Positions 35,275-49,802 of a stretch of DNA of 64,000 nucleotides are shown here, piece by piece. Where the stretch lies: assembly GCA_900660155.1 (NCBI GenBank), contig CABFPE010000124.1, positions 1,418,277 to 1,482,276 on the forward strand, read 5' to 3'. The position numbers and the translations under genes are program-made. The DNA is from Hofstenia miamia. Taxonomy: Eukaryota; Xenacoelomorpha; Acoela; Hofsteniidae. The notes under the pieces are model-generated. The model saw only the letters and a program-made list of their open reading frames with translations, had not been told where the DNA came from and searched no databases. Every line of letters begins with the position of its first letter. The first letter of the stretch is position 1.

Positions 35275-37116
35275 TACATTACAATGCACATTATTAACAC
35301 AATGTTGCTACCTATACATGGGAGGCAAATGATACATGCCATTATAATGATATGCATGATTCTATGTTAGGTGTCAGTCTAAACTGTTTGCAACATTAGA
35401 CATAAACTATTTGAGACTATATACGGCGATAATTACTTCTAATCTTTTTTACCTGATGCCACTAATTCAAATTGGACACATATTGTTGCAGGCATACAAC
35501 AACATTTTCCCCTGGCTTTGATAAAGTCACATGTAGTTTTTGATACAGCCGGCAATTTTGGTAGATTATCTAGAATAATTCTAACAAGCTCAATACCTTT
35601 TTTCACATAATGCCAGTTGAGTTCATCCAGTATCAATAATTAATCACGGGAGTGGTTCAACGTAGCCTAAATATTTGCCCTAATATAAGGCTAAATCCAA
35701 ACCTTTTTGAAGATTTGCATGTATACTAATACAAGCCTTTGCACACAATATGCCTAGGTGAAGTACTCCATTTTGAGTGCTGCAGTGCCATTCTTCGTGA
35801 CGTATTAAAACTCTAAGTGCACTACATTATAGGCCCAAACAAGTACATTTGATTGTAAATTTCATTCATTTTTCTCGATTTCATGTATAGGGATGACAAA
35901 ATTAACCATATAGTACATCGCTAAAAACACAATGCTGATTTTGATTAGCTGGAGTTATAAGTAGCATTCAAATAATAGATTCAAATATCACTGAAATTTA
36001 CTAATTAACTCTCATCTATTACCTGAGAGAGATAATTTTAAACATGTCCACCTCTCCAGTCAGATGTAATATCGCATTTCCTTTTAATTTATGCTTTGCC
36101 TCACTCACAATAGCCGTTAAAATTAATTCATACTTTATTATTAACCTAAAATATCTATGCTGTCAGCGTTGAAGCACTTCTCACAAATAAATTACATTCA
36201 GCTTTTTGTATTCAAACCAGAGATACACAGATCACATGTTATGCTGTGCGCTAAGCAAGACTAAAACTGCCAAATCCAGTCCAAGCCCAATAATTTTTGA
36301 ATAAGTCATAACTCCAAATCCATTAAAATTCAATACAATTAAATGCTGAATAATTTATGTATGTATGATATAATACCGTGTAGCAATGGAAAACTGTTTC
36401 CCATGCTCAGTTAAAGTCCAGATAAAAATGGGCTGACATAGGACACCAGCAGCTTTTGTTCTAACCGCTCGAGTGTGCAGCGGCTTATCTAACGGAGTAG
36501 TAACCCTATTATTTAAGGCGGTCAATAGAGAGACGTGAAGCAATGATTAGCAAGGTTATCCAATGAAGCAGTTCTATAAATAAATTTCATCATTTCATTA
36601 ATAGAGCAATATCTGATATAAGATATGAGGCACTTTGAATTTTTTATGAGCTATTGTTCCAATTCTCACAATATACTTTTGAGTGATTGGATTATTAAAT
36701 CAATTATACAAAACATAATGAAAGCACAAGTCATTAGAAATTTTATTGGAGAACAATGTAAGTAAACGTATTGGAAATATATGACATCTTAAAATAAATT
36801 ATTTATACAACTATTTAATAAAAATTTCTTGCTCATGGTATTTTAAGCCGATAGCGCATCCCATTCAATTATTCAAGCTTTTATTTATCCAATAAACCTT
36901 TACAGAATTAAAACTTACTTGAAACAGAAATTAGCTATGGTATTTAATCAAACTCTTCGATCTCTCGGAACATTTCAATTTTGCTATAAATTTTTTAATG
37001 GAAAATTGATCAAAATTGATGTTATCTTAGATGCATAAATTGATTTCCCATATAATAGTAGCACAATGTTCACTAAGTAGTTGTATTCAATTTTGTTTTG
37101 GATTGCTTTTGTAAGC

Positions 37117-37302
37117 ACAAGTATCAATAGCGGCGGAAGTGGAGGATGAAGGGGCAGTTTCCCCCTAAAATTGAACTTTCAAAAAATCTCCCTGAAATTT
37201 ATATTATGAGCTGTAAAAGTCTTCTTAATTAGTTATTATATTCTGTAATAAATGCAACTTGTACCCTTAGCCAGTATTCCTTCGGCCGCCACTGGCAAGT
37301 AT
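37117..37302. mobile_element. hAT-like MITE (right arm)
   Basis: Partner of 26,664-26,849; element 37,125-37,294 with CAGTGGCGGCCGAAGG at its right-hand end in reverse complement and 7/8 matching octamers outside. Confidence 0.83.
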
Positions 37303-37638
37303 TACTCTTCTACATTGAAATGAGTAGGCCTACCTGGGAGTTCATAGCAGAGCACAATAATTAAAAATCCAGTTGGTCACCTTTGACAAAGTGACTATAA
37401 ATAGTTGTAAAATGAAGAGTTTTTGTCGTTGTATAATTTTTGCCTGCTTGCATAAACATAATAATATAGTTCTAACTATAGCTATAAAAATATCAATGGA
37501 AACGTATACATATTATAATTATTTCGCCATAAATACGTTTTCAACACTGAATTCATTACAACAGCCAAATGAACATCCTTATATGAGATATTTTGTTTTT
37601 AAACCTAGGTTAATACAGTTTCACTTCTACCTGTTTAG

Positions 37639-37722
37639 CCACCCTCAATCACTTGTTCAATGACTTTGAAATGTGGGGAGGAAAACGGATTTTGATGAAT
37701 TTAGAAGCGTTGTGGAATGAAG
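37639..37722 (+). CDS. Possible orphan internal exon (right arm)
   Basis: Acceptor-like pyrimidine tract ending CTGTTTAG, then 84 open bases (frame starting at 37,641) with FNDFEMWGGKRILMNLEALW, then a GTTTCT donor-like site. No family, no adjoining exons found. Could be chance. Confidence 0.18.
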
Positions 37723-40700
37723 GTTTCTCTAAAATTGTAATTAATAATGTAAACTGCTTTTTTCATATTTTATTCATTTTCAAAAGAATTCCAAAATACA
37801 TTGTTCATATAATAAATAACGTTGCTTATTTTATTCAGTGTGCTTCTTTGAAAGTTACCGCGGTCATTTGAAATCATTCATCATTTTCTGTATCCATGTT
37901 GATAAATACTGTGCATCAAAGATTTTAAAGAAAGCTTTTGTTATTTAAACAGTATAAATGATTCAATGAAATCTTAAATGTAAACTATTTTAAGCCAGTC
38001 AGTCACTAGGTGTAAGCAACGGAGGATTCACTCTGATCTCTTCTTTACGATGACACTAATTGTTTAATGATTGACTTGACTCAGACTGTAAGTTGCTTTA
38101 AAGAATTGCTTAGGCGTTTTTCAACTTAAAAATGATTGTTAATTTCCAGCTAAGAATATATCATATTGCTTAATCTTTGAAAATTAGATCCTTAGAAATT
38201 TCTATTGGGAAATTCAAAATAGAAAAGCAATAAAAATCTATATTTTAACAAACAAATTTTTTTAAATATATGAGCCATACCCCCAGTAGTTAGTTATTTT
38301 TTTATTTAATCTTTTTAAACACACTTCCACAGAAAAGATTTGTTTCCTTGTTATAATTCATTTACTGCTTCAATTACTTGTTTAAATTAACAAAATTTAT
38401 TTTATGTCTTGAAGAGGGGAGATTCCCCTGGGGATCTACACCAGTGCTCACGTTATCACATATACAATTTAATTCCAATGTTAGATCTTACATTTCTAGT
38501 CATGTTTAAATTAAGGTTCTGCGAATTCACCTTATTATTCTGACTTCGAACCCATATAATATTATGTGGTTTCCGTAATAATTTATATTGCAATAACATT
38601 TCTTGCTAGTGGTTATTATTAAAAAACGAACCTTGAAATATGAAAAACAGATTATTCTTATATAGAAGAATTCATTTGAGAAATGTGATTTACACGCTTC
38701 ACACAGACATTTATTTTCGTCTAAAAAATTTTAGTACCTCCTCCGGAAATTTCTATATGGGCCTGGACTGTAGGAAGATGTGAATTTTCGAATCCAATAT
38801 GGATTCGGATTCTTAGCACCTTAGTTTAAATGGCAAAAAGTTTTGAGTTGAAGCTTTCCTAGATAAAGATATTAGATTAGCAATGATACACGAACACTAA
38901 GCCCAACCTAGCAAATAAACTTAATTTTATGTGGGTGCAACTCATATTTTACAATTTAGAGTTTTGTGTTATTTTATATTTCATATTCAGGGGTAAAGCA
39001 TCAGACAATTCTAAAATCTAAAAATATAAATTTCAAAAATGTTAATTTTTCTAATTTCTTAAAATTTACAATTAAGTTACAAAGTGTACTGCAATTAAAA
39101 TTTTATATTATTTGAAAAAAAATAAATTTTCATGCTATTATTCCGTAATTTCATTGGTTCAACGTCATTCTTTATGTAAAAAGTAATCTTGAAAGGCATT
39201 TTCATTAAATTTTAGATAGGAAATGAGGTCATTGGGGCAGCCTCCAGTAATAGGATGAAAAATAAAAGTTAATTTTTTTCAAATAATTTGACCCAATAAT
39301 TGTAAATGTTGAAAAGTTAGAGCAATAAAAATCTTGTGAAATGACTCCATTGGTTTGTTGAACACATAATTAGATGATAGCCATAGATTTTAAAATTAAA
39401 TTAAGCTTACTGTAGTTTATATTTAAATATTAAATTTGTTTGTTTACAATATTGATATATAAATATACTGTGATGTATAAAGACAAAATGCGTGCATTGA
39501 TTTCATTTAAAGATTGCTATTTATTCTTCAAATACGCAGGAGATCAATTTATGAAATTCCCTTGGCTTCCTCGAATGGTTTTATTTGCTAATGTCACTCG
39601 AAGGCCAAAAATAACTTCACTTGCAATAATTAAAATACAAAATTCTTGATATTAAAGCGAATTAACCTTGCTATGCTTTGATTTCAGATAAGGTAATGTT
39701 GAAAACACGCATTGAATTACTTGCATTGTTGATAAGAAAAAACGACTTAATGATTTTTCTTGCCGTCAAATGCTACGTCTTCTCTAATGATAAATTGAAT
39801 GAATTTCATACATATGTATGTTTGAATTTTAAATATTTTTTTAAATTTTATTCGTTAAAATGCCCACCAAATTTAAGATAATATCCCAAATCTACTTAAG
39901 AGCACTAAACTAGATTTAGCTTAATTCCTAAAAATAACAATACGTATGGTTTTTAATCTTGGTCTAAATATTTCCTTTTTAGATGTCCAGAACTAAGCAT
40001 TCTGAAACGCATAGTGTACAACCTTAGATAATTTCCATTTATTTACTTTGTTATTAATGAAAAATAATCTTAGGGGTGTATCCAAGAATTTTTATTGGAG
40101 ATGGCGGTTCCCATGCATCAAACTGCTTTATAAACGTGTGACTCCTTTTCTATTTTTTGAATAAATTTGCATGATGTCATGTGAAAGAAAACATCTAATC
40201 CTTTCTTACAACATGGAAAGATTTAGAATTTTTTTTCAGTTCGTTAAATATTATAATAAGAATAAGGTTTAGGGAACAAAATGTTAAAAATTGTTGTTTT
40301 GTTGAAATTTTTCTCACTTAGTTTCTACTTCATATTTCAACGTTCATCCCTACACGTATTGATTAATTATGCAATTTTTCCCTGATTATATGAGTGGAAA
40401 TCTAGACCCCCTTTAAATATGCGTCTGAATTTCCTAAAGCACAGTTACATACTCTTAATTTTTATGATTAACGCGGCGAGAATTTTTATTATAATATTGA
40501 ATATTTTTAGAGTGATGTTGAATATTAGCGATAGAAACTATTATAACAGCGGGTGTTAGTTAATTTTTCAATTCATTGTACACATAATTAATCTGTGAAA
40601 TGCGTTTGTGGAACGAGCAATTCTAAACTTTAACTTTATTTGCTTAATTAATTCAAATTTACGTAGTTTCAAATTTCCCACGCTTTTAAATTTGTTTGTG

Positions 40701-40882
40701 AATGAATGGCTAAATTATTTTAGATATATTTTACTTCGATTTCTCTAAATATGATTGATGTATGCATCAATGGTTTTCATAAGAGATTTCACTTAAATTA
40801 TTTAAATGAGAAATTGGAATTATTGATTAACTATTGATTTCCAAGAACTTCCATGGTTTATTATATTTATAAAAAGTCTCAC

Positions 40883-40941
40883 CTTCCTGGAACTGACAAT
40901 GGTTTGAATGAAGCTAAAGGTGCTTAACAAAGTCTTTTATA
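40883..40941 (-). promoter_or_regulatory. Candidate core promoter (right arm)
   Basis: Mirror of 23,025-23,083: TATA box, initiator-like motif and splice donor on the minus strand, directed towards the centre of the palindrome. Confidence 0.3.
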
Positions 40942-43252
40942 TCGCTGCTCGTTAAAGTGCGAAAATGTTTTGTTATAAGTTCAATTGAACCTAGAAATTC
41001 AGAGACAAGTTGTAACCAGTTGGTAACCGGTTTTCCTTTGTTCCTACATTTTATTGTTAACTAGTATTTGTGCTGCGCGTTTCGTAATTCATAATTAGTC
41101 TGAATAGATTTTCACTGTTAAGCGCATCGTGCCATATTTTAATAGAGCGCCTAATAAAATTTTTAATTAGAGCTTGTTAAAAAATCCTTGCTATTTTAAA
41201 GAAGGCTTTGGAATAATATATTGCTACTACAATATATTGCAATTCATTTATTATAGAAAATCTGCTTATAATACTATTGCAATACATTGCAATATAGGCC
41301 TAATGCAATCGTATTTGCAAGTGTTGAAGTTGTTCAGCTCCTATTTACACTGTCATATAAGGCTCAAATAAAATGTTCAAATATAAATCTGAATATAGTT
41401 GTCACCTGCGGATGAATTTGAATTAGAACTCAGCATTCAACTGCGAAGCATTACCTTATATTAAAAGTAAATACCATTAATTTGGATAATTGGAATTGTA
41501 TGAATTTTTCACATATGTTCACACAATATGCCTACATTATGCTGAAATTTTGTGCACAGACTCAAACTATGCATAATAGCTTAGATTAACGTAGTCAAGT
41601 TGAAATCATCAAACTTCAATTGATAGTTTTCATGAAATCAAAATATTGCAATACATGATGGTAAAATCATGATTTTAATCATCTAAATATTAAAATATCG
41701 ATTTAAATCAAAAGCATTTTTTTCAAATCTTTTTATTTGTCAAATTTAATCGGTCAGTAGATCAGTACAAGATGTGACGGAAATTAAACAAAACATTTAG
41801 GAAGTTAATGTTAGGCAACTGAATGTATTTGTTTAATTTGATATTTAAAGGATTTTTTCACAGCTTAATGTATTTTTCAGGGAGATCAAGGTAGACAACA
41901 GTCACCCTTGAATTTTGCTTTGCATTGCAAATGAATGAATGCATAGCTTTTTTGTCACAGATAAGAGTTTATAATCAATGCAGTTCTTTGTTCTATCAAA
42001 GTGACACATTGAAAATTCTTTTGCATGGCATTAAAATACAAATTAAAGTTATCATAAGGAAATCAATCTCAAAGTAGATCAACATTTTGCTGTCATCTGA
42101 AAACAACGAGTTTTATTTTCCTTTGATGCTTTCTTCTCTGAAGTTTTCAGCGATCTGCGCATTTATTACTTGGGTTGAAAAGACTTTATTATCACACGCG
42201 TCAAATTAAATGGATTGATACAAGGAATAATTGTGTAATTAGTTTTAAATCACTTTCGAATTAATGCACTTTTCACTGATGGTCAATTCATCTGAAATAC
42301 TCAATTTATTTCTTCAATGTTGTCAATTAGTTCCATGAACTACTTTTTAATAAATGTTTACAATTTTAATAAGTTTCTACCCTTGTAATGTTACTACTAT
42401 GCAATCCAGAAAGAGAAATTGTGTGAAAATTTATTATAAACGGGTTTGTAGAATGATAAATGAGTAATTTTGCACTTAAATAATTATAATATATTATCCA
42501 CATAAACATGTATATGTATATATGTTTTTTTCTCAAATAGTATTATGATATATATTATTAACGCAATGAGAAGCACGTGATTAAATTTTACACATTTTTA
42601 CTAATAAAATGCATACTTGTTACAAATTTAGTGATAACACTAAATGAGTGATTACATATCGTCATCATTTTTTTTCAATATTGCTTAAGCCTACAATTTC
42701 GCACTTTTGAATAAAATAGACCAGATGCATTTATTTTACAGGCTGTATATGTCTATTCTATAATTAGTATTTAATATTAATTCTTTAACTCATTTGTTAC
42801 TTTCACGTTTGCTTGCTAGGAAGTAATATTTACTTCTTATAGTAAATAAATGAATAAAGAAATAAATAAACAAATACATTTAGGTTTTAATAACTGTGAA
42901 TAACATAATAATTAAGTGTGCAATCATGTTTTTAATTATAATTTTTTCACTGACTTTATATTACATGTAAAATAAAAATTTGACATAAGGCATGAGCCGC
43001 TTAATATAAATTAAATTTCAATTGATCTTGACTTGTATGGCACGAATTATTGGAAAAATTCAACTTACGTCTTACGTACAACCTTGTAGATGATCTTTCA
43101 AATTCAAATAGTTCTTTATTTTCAGAATTTTTTTGTAGAAATTGCAATATTTTTAGACATATATTTACGGTGATATCCAAATTTCCTTTATATATTCGAT
43201 TAAATTAATTATTTTGTTGAATTCAAAATCTTAATTTCTTATTTTAGGATCA

Positions 43253-43631
43253 ATGATATTTATTTTTTTGATGTCATCAATTTTGGCCGCTTCCACACAT
43301 GCCACTTACCCTCCAAGTCAACCGAAGTAAGTCATTATAATGCCGAATTTATTGTATAATAGATTAAATGTAATTTTATTCCGTCCCTATTTAAATTAAT
43401 TACTACCATTGACTAAAACCCAGAATGGTTTACATGTATAGTATTTCTGATATTGCATTTATTATGCAGTGCAAATTATATTGGTTCATGTTTTATAAGG
43501 CCTTTCTTATTGGCAGGCACGACGATGTTCACATGGAGCACATATACATAGCGATGAATCGAATTCCATCAAATCACGAGGAAGTTGCTCATGATTGTAC
43601 TAAAATTTTCGTCGACAAAAAACAAATATGA
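43253..43631 (+). CDS. Candidate two-exon gene for a small secreted protein (right arm)
   Basis: An acceptor-like TTCTTATTTTAG ends at 43,247, followed by ATG at 43,253. Exon 1 (to 43,326) encodes MIFIFLMSSILAASTHA, a good signal-peptide core, then TYPPSQP. A consensus GTAAGT donor starts at 43,327. The intron is 190 bases and ends in CTTTCTTATTGGCAG. Exon 2 (43,517-43,631) joins in phase (AA plus G gives Lys) and encodes KHDDVHMEHIYIAMNRIPSN, EEVAHDCTKIFVDKKQI and a TGA. The product would be about 62 residues with a single cysteine after the signal peptide. After the TGA the same frame stays open to 43,832 and looks protein-like (MDSDQIISEHSQLGDNFYM...). The original protein may therefore have been about 128 residues and this a pseudogene, or the stop may be genuine. 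No family recognised. The splice sites and phase are seen in the sequence; secretion is inferred. Confidence 0.42.
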
Positions 43632-44398
43632 ACAATGGATTCCGATCAAATTATTAGCGAACATTCACAATTAGGTGATAATTTTTATATGGAAAAAAAG
43701 TTTCGCTTTATTGCTGACGCTTACACTGAGGAGAATATCGAGCTTTACAACACTTTCAATAACCTTAAACTTTTAACGTTGACTTTAATATTTTGTCAAC
43801 AGATTTATTTACAAAATGTTTTACTTCTTTGAGCTTTAAAATTTTCTAATGGATAATCTTAGTTTTGATAAATAGACTCTTAAAATGCATTCTCACCTTT
43901 AACTTTAATTTCTATTTTATTTTCAACGAAAAATAACATACGTGGAAGGAACCCGCACTTTCATTCCTCCATCTCCTATCTGTGTATGCCTCTGTTGTCA
44001 GTAGCTCTAGGCAATGATCTAGTTAATGTTGCTCAAATATTGATCCCAAAATCATCTGCATTATAGCTTACTCCCACAGAATTTGCAAAAACTATAATTT
44101 GTTGCGTTGTCTACAAAATTCGCAAATCTAAGAAATCCTATAACGTTCCTTAGAGTATTGTAGCAATAACCAACGGAGGCGAAAAGAAATTACCAAAATT
44201 GTGTAATCACTGTTGTATTCTTCCTCAATGCACTGAAGTTAAAACAATTTTAGTCAGTATAATTGAGCAACAATTTTTCTTAATTAACTACAGCAGAAAG
44301 TATTTTTTCACATAATACTTCATTTAAATTGATTTACTTTTTGCATTTTGGTGGTGAGACATTTTCTGAGGATACTTATTCACCTACACAATCCCTAG

Positions 44399-44623
44399 AA
44401 ACACTAGAATAATGTTTATTCCTTGAGAATCTTTTGAAAAAACACACTTGTTTCAATGTTTTGTGGCAAAAGAATCAAACCATCACATATGTAGAATTCA
44501 AGGGGATTATCAAGATATATGAAGGCTAAGACGTGGGATATGGTATTATGTATGACTTTTTTCTAACCAATGGAAATTTGTGATTTGTGTGGAAACTATT
44601 CGTGTCCGTCATTTTAGTGTTAA
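44399..44623. mobile_element. TTAA-target MITE (right arm)
   Basis: Partner of 19,343-19,567; same decayed TTAA on one side. Confidence 0.65.
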
Positions 44624-44880
44624 GATGACTATGTTAACAAGGATTATTAATTAGGATTCTTTTAAAATTACCATTATCGCGATTATTATGTTGATAATTT
44701 CCACTGACTTGTCAACGAGCCGAAAGTCTTAAACTTTTTTAGCATGTTTAGTTCGGTTCTGCTCGCCTTGTAGAACCTTTCAGTAAGACTCGTTTTTGCT
44801 CGATAATTTCTTTTAAAAATATTGCACTCTCAGAATCAGTTCGGTATCGGTATGACTGAAAAATCAATGGTATATATGCC

Positions 44881-44902
44881 ATATATATATATATATATAC
44901 AT

Positions 44903-44935
<33 letters not shown>
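44881..44935. repeat. (AT)n compound microsatellite (right arm)
   Basis: Same length and interruption as 19,031-19,085. Confidence 0.9.
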
Positions 44936-44940
<5 letters not shown>

Positions 44941-45388
44941 TAAAATAATTGAAGATGATGACATTTTGTATTTATATTAGGTTTCTCTTCCTTAATATAC
45001 ATTGATTATTCGATCTTAGTGCATTTGTGTTTCATTAAAATATTAGTCAGATGTTGATGCTTTATGTATTTTTGAGTGCATACAAATTCCGGATTGTAAG
45101 TGTCCATATAGATGTTCTTGAATTCGTGTCTTCAAATGCATTTTAGTTTCACACTTCTGACAATTATTTTTGTAAACAATTGATGAAACCAAATGTTTTT
45201 GAATTGGAACTTTGTTACGAACTAAATTTGATGATTTTCCGAATTTAAAATTGGTATAATTTTCTTGATTTCCTTAGTTTTCTATTTAAATAATATAAAG
45301 ATTTCTTGAGATGTGCTTCGTGTGGTTTAATAAAAGGTAGTTTCCAAAATATATTATCTTTCAATTAAAATTTTCGTTGTTTTTTCAT

Positions 45389-45421
<33 letters not shown>

Positions 45422-45424
45422 TAT
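45389..45424. repeat. (AT)n microsatellite (right arm)
   Basis: Partner of 18,542-18,577. Confidence 0.9.
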
Positions 45425-45499
45425 GAAAAACATTTTGCTCAAACTAATGGTGGCAGGCACTTGCTATCTAAATAACTAAGGAGAATAATGGATGCATTA

Positions 45500-45923
45500 G
45501 TAAGAAGTACCTTAAATCCTCGTGTATAGGCTGCATCTGTAAACCTAACATTGGGCTTAAAAGTTTGGGGTGCGGCTTATAGCCGCAGTCTAAAAATTAG
45601 ATCTGTAAACTTTTCACTAAGTTCGGAGTTAAGGTATATCTTAGAATGCCTAAGTGCTGAAAAAAATATTCAACAATAAGATACTAGGTATACACAGCAT
45701 TCAATTTTGCCCTCCTCGAAGACACGCAGTTGATTCGGTAATTATGGTAAAAGCTAAGTTTGTTAAATGAATGGATAACAAGTTGGGAAAGACAAAATTA
45801 GTGTTCATGGCAGATGCGGCTTGTTACTTGCTGCATAGCTGTAACTCAAAAAACAACCTTCAAAGTCTGGGGTGTGGTTGATACATGGTGGATGCTTATA
45901 CTCGAGGATTATTATTTTCTTAC
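45500..45923. mobile_element. Inverted-end element of ATCCTCG/TATAAGC type (right arm)
   Basis: Partner of 18,043-18,466. Non-coding, with the same imperfect inverted ends. Confidence 0.62.
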
Positions 45924-46665
45924 CTCAAAAATGCAAATTTTGACATTATATAATTGATATTATTTACCTAAAAACCGCTTTTACATATTCTTTTTACCTC
46001 AAAATTTGAAACTGTTTGTTCCTAATATATTTTAGACATTTATTTCAGCACTACAAATCTATACTTAAAGACAAAACTAAAAACATCATTTTTTGCTGTT
46101 GTAGTATACCATGGTTGTATCAATTATATGCTATTTTTCGGATTTTCTATATGAAAGGGAATTGCTTACTAAGTTTTTACTTTACTGACATATGTTAAAC
46201 CTAATTATTGCAAATATACATGAATTTTATTGAACATGAAGGTCTGACAAAGAAAATAGAATTTTTATAATATGAAAAGAAATGTTCATCAGTTTATTGA
46301 AATTGCAATGACCTTTCGACCTTAAGCATAAGTAAATGGATTTAAATTTCATAATCACGACTATTGTTGCAAATAAATAAATGCACCTTAACGCGAATTG
46401 AATGGCCACATTGTAAATCTGATTTTTAAGAAAAAAATTCTATAAATAGCTCGTTTAAGTGAAGTATTTATGACAACATTTTGTGCGCTAATCAACCATA
46501 TAATTGGAACTGCATTATCAATAGACATTTCTTCTTAAGAAATTTCCTAAGTTGTCCAAAGTTCTATATCGTAGAACATGTACAGAAATACGTCAAGTTT
46601 TCATGCAATAAATGTTGAACCGCGGGTTTGCATACAATACACATACTCGTAAACAAAATACCGAT

Positions 46666-46759
46666 CAATTTTTAGGCAAGATACCGCGGCATCGGTATTT
46701 TTCAGTATGGCCAAAATACCGCGGTATCGGTTTCGGTATCGGTATACCGCCAGGCCCTA
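46666..46759. mobile_element. One-ended hAT-like terminus (right arm)
   Basis: Partner of 17,207-17,300; repeated CGGTATCGGTAT motifs ending in CCGCCAGGCCCTA. Confidence 0.4.
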
Positions 46760-46902
46760 GCTCTAACTATGGCCTTTTTATATTTGTGTGCCGAGAAATT
46801 ATAAACTAAGTTTGACTCTGTTATACTTCTTAATCTATACTATCATAACATTGTATATAGCTATTTTGTCTAGCATGATTTTTGGTAGTGTTAATAGCAT
46901 AG

Positions 46903-46903
<1 letters not shown>

Positions 46904-46978
<75 letters not shown>

Positions 46979-46984
46979 GTTATT
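46904..46984. repeat. Compound (AAT)n(ATT)n microsatellite (right arm)
   Basis: Partner of 16,982-17,062 with identical length. Confidence 0.95.
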
Positions 46985-48417
46985 ATAAATATTAATGCAC
47001 CATGTCGTCAAGTACATAGTGCTTTTGATTGAATATGATGTTTAAAATTGCCAAGTTTAAATCAATGTCAATAATCCAAAATATAAATAAATACCTTGTT
47101 ACGTAACTAATGTACTTTCGAATTTTATGCATTCTGTAACAAATGACACACAAACAATAATAATGTGGTTCTAACGAAACTGCTTTATTTTTACAGCTCA
47201 AAATGGCCATTAAATAATTTTAGCAAACTGAAAAAGTTGAGAAATGTAGTCCTAATGTTACGAACTACAATCAACAATATTAGTGAATTCTTTGATGGAC
47301 TTGTACTATTTAAAAAAATCTGTATACACTTTTAGAAGTGAACTGTCTTACCACCTGAAATTTGTGTATACACATTACAAAAAGTGTCAGTTTTTTATAA
47401 AAATCTCCTACGAATTCATGAGTTGTTTCTGGGAACTATAAACTTTATTTCAAACAACCAATTCTGTTAGACATTTATTGATTAGGACGAAGTGAATGAT
47501 TTTTATTTGTAGCAAGTGATTTAGTGCGTTCTTTGTCGTATTTAATAAATTCTCTGTCGTATGAATACTTACATTGTGGGAATTTCCACTGCGTTAATGT
47601 AAAACATTGCACTTAATATTGTAAACTGTTTGACAGTGATTTGAATGGAGAGTAAAAAGCATTATCCGTGCGTCAAAATTCCGAAAATGTTTATTTATAA
47701 AGTGCAAACAAGCAAGTGGGGAAATGGGACACGGCTGCCTTTAACTAGTTTATTGTGAGTTATTGTTACAAACGGAAAATCATAAAATATTTATGCCACA
47801 CACTTTCTATAGTATTTGACTCATCAGAGCACGAGTAGTTTGATTAGTTTTATTTTAAAAGCAGCGAAAATTATTTTTGTTTATTTTGTCAATGAAATCG
47901 CTGAATATAATTTTGCATTTCCAATTTTTCTATAGTTATTTTCAATGCAAGCCAATAATTGTCAAGGATGCCGTTGATTTCGATTTAAATTGATATAAAC
48001 ATTTTGGTATCAAATCAATTGATTTCATTAAATTTGATATGGATTTTAGTTGATTTAGCAATCTTGAATATTTGTACTCAAAGTTGTAAAATACAATGTA
48101 CTCGCTGCGTTAATTTCTTTTTATTTTACTGAATTTGATGGTGATGGTGTCAAAACAAATTTTGCTGCAATCAAATCAGGTAGATGAGCAATTGACCCAA
48201 GTTGCTTACAAAAAGTCGCAATTGATGTGTGGATACGACAGCCTCAGCGGTCATCCACTGGTGTGAGTTAATGAATTTAACTGAATTAAGAATGTGTGAG
48301 CTAAAGGAAATTGAAAATTAAGTTCAAATAGATTACAGCAAAACCTCAATAGATATTGAATGAATCAAGCTAAAGACTCGACCAATTCTCCCCTTTTTAC
48401 CCTATTCCAGAATATAA

Positions 48418-48446
48418 TGGGTTGGGTTGGGTTGGGTTGGGTTGGG
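48418..48446 (-). repeat. (TTGGG)5 pentanucleotide repeat (right arm)
   Basis: Partner of 15,520-15,548. Confidence 0.9.
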
Positions 48447-49405
48447 TATAGATGACTACCAATTTACACCTCTGATTTCAACGGTAAGGAGCGTGATTCG
48501 GCTATAACTATTGTCAGCTGACCCGGAGCATGATAGTATTTAATTAACCCTTAACCTTAAACTCCCTAGGAATTTTTAAAACTTTTTCATGATAGTATAA
48601 AAAATTTTTAAACCGTATAAGCTGTTTTAATTTAGAAACTTTCACATGGCGATGCAAAGAGCTGATATTGCATAACGCAAATTTCAAACTATTATAACTA
48701 TATTTCTAGCAAAACACAATTTTGATATTTTGTATATATATATCAATTATATGTATAACTTTAGTCAGCTTTCGATTTTCCATGAATATAAATTGTGAAC
48801 GTTTCAATTTGCTTAGTTAGTTTTTTTTGTATGATAGCTAAAATATATAAAACTAATCATTAGTAATCATTATAACTCATATTGCTGTGGCATTTGAACT
48901 CAGTTAGTATTGAATAGTTTATCGATACAAAAATAAATATATTTAAAAATTTTTTCGCTAAAGCCAAACATAATTACTCTTTTAGTAGGATGTGTCAACT
49001 GACATTTCTGTTTGTATGTCTTTGCAACAGAAAACCTTTTTAATGTATTTTTAGCATTCTTTCCAATATTAGAAAAATACAAGGGTTCCAGTTGCTTCAT
49101 TTGTATGAGCTTTCTCAAATTTTAAGTGTAAATCCTATAGATTACACTTTCATTATTATAAACAGCTTCTCTTAATATTATTAGTAAGTTCCATAAAAAA
49201 CTGAAGTCAAATTACCCTTTCACAAAACAGAACAATTTATACCAAATTAATGAGACATTCCAGTAAGTAAATTTAATTATTATTATTCAAATTGCAACAG
49301 TGTATATTGCAAATACTATAAAACATTGATTTTCATAGGAATGCTCCAGAAACTAAGCAAAACATTTCTTGTTTATTACATAAAACAAGAATTTTTTTAT
49401 CATTT

Positions 49406-49487
49406 TAGCCGGTAAGCAACCGGCAATTTTACCGGCCCTTCATAAAATTTAAAAGCAGCTGCAGGCCGGTAGCCGGTTCCATCTCTG
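49406..49487. mobile_element. One-ended hAT-like terminus (right arm)
   Basis: Partner of 14,479-14,560; ends GGTTCCATCTCTG with repeated GCCGGT motifs. Confidence 0.5.
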
Positions 49488-49802
49488 GTGAACATCAAAT
49501 AATCAAATATTTAAAATTGTACTTTGAAGTAGTTTCAGTTTTAGCAACATCCTAGAAATTTTTTTGCGATTTAACGTTCATTGGGAATGCGATTTTTTAA
49601 TGTAAGACTAACTACAGGGATTAGTTAATTGTGCTTGACTCTATGTAAATATTACTACTAGTAGAAAAACACGTTTTCTCATGCATTAGTAAGTGCAACT
49701 ATACGCTTAGTTAACAGGTTTAGTCAAAACACCATGCAAAATGAATTGGAATTAATAAAATTTTTTACCATCCATTAATGGTATTATATTTCTTTCTTTC
49801 CA

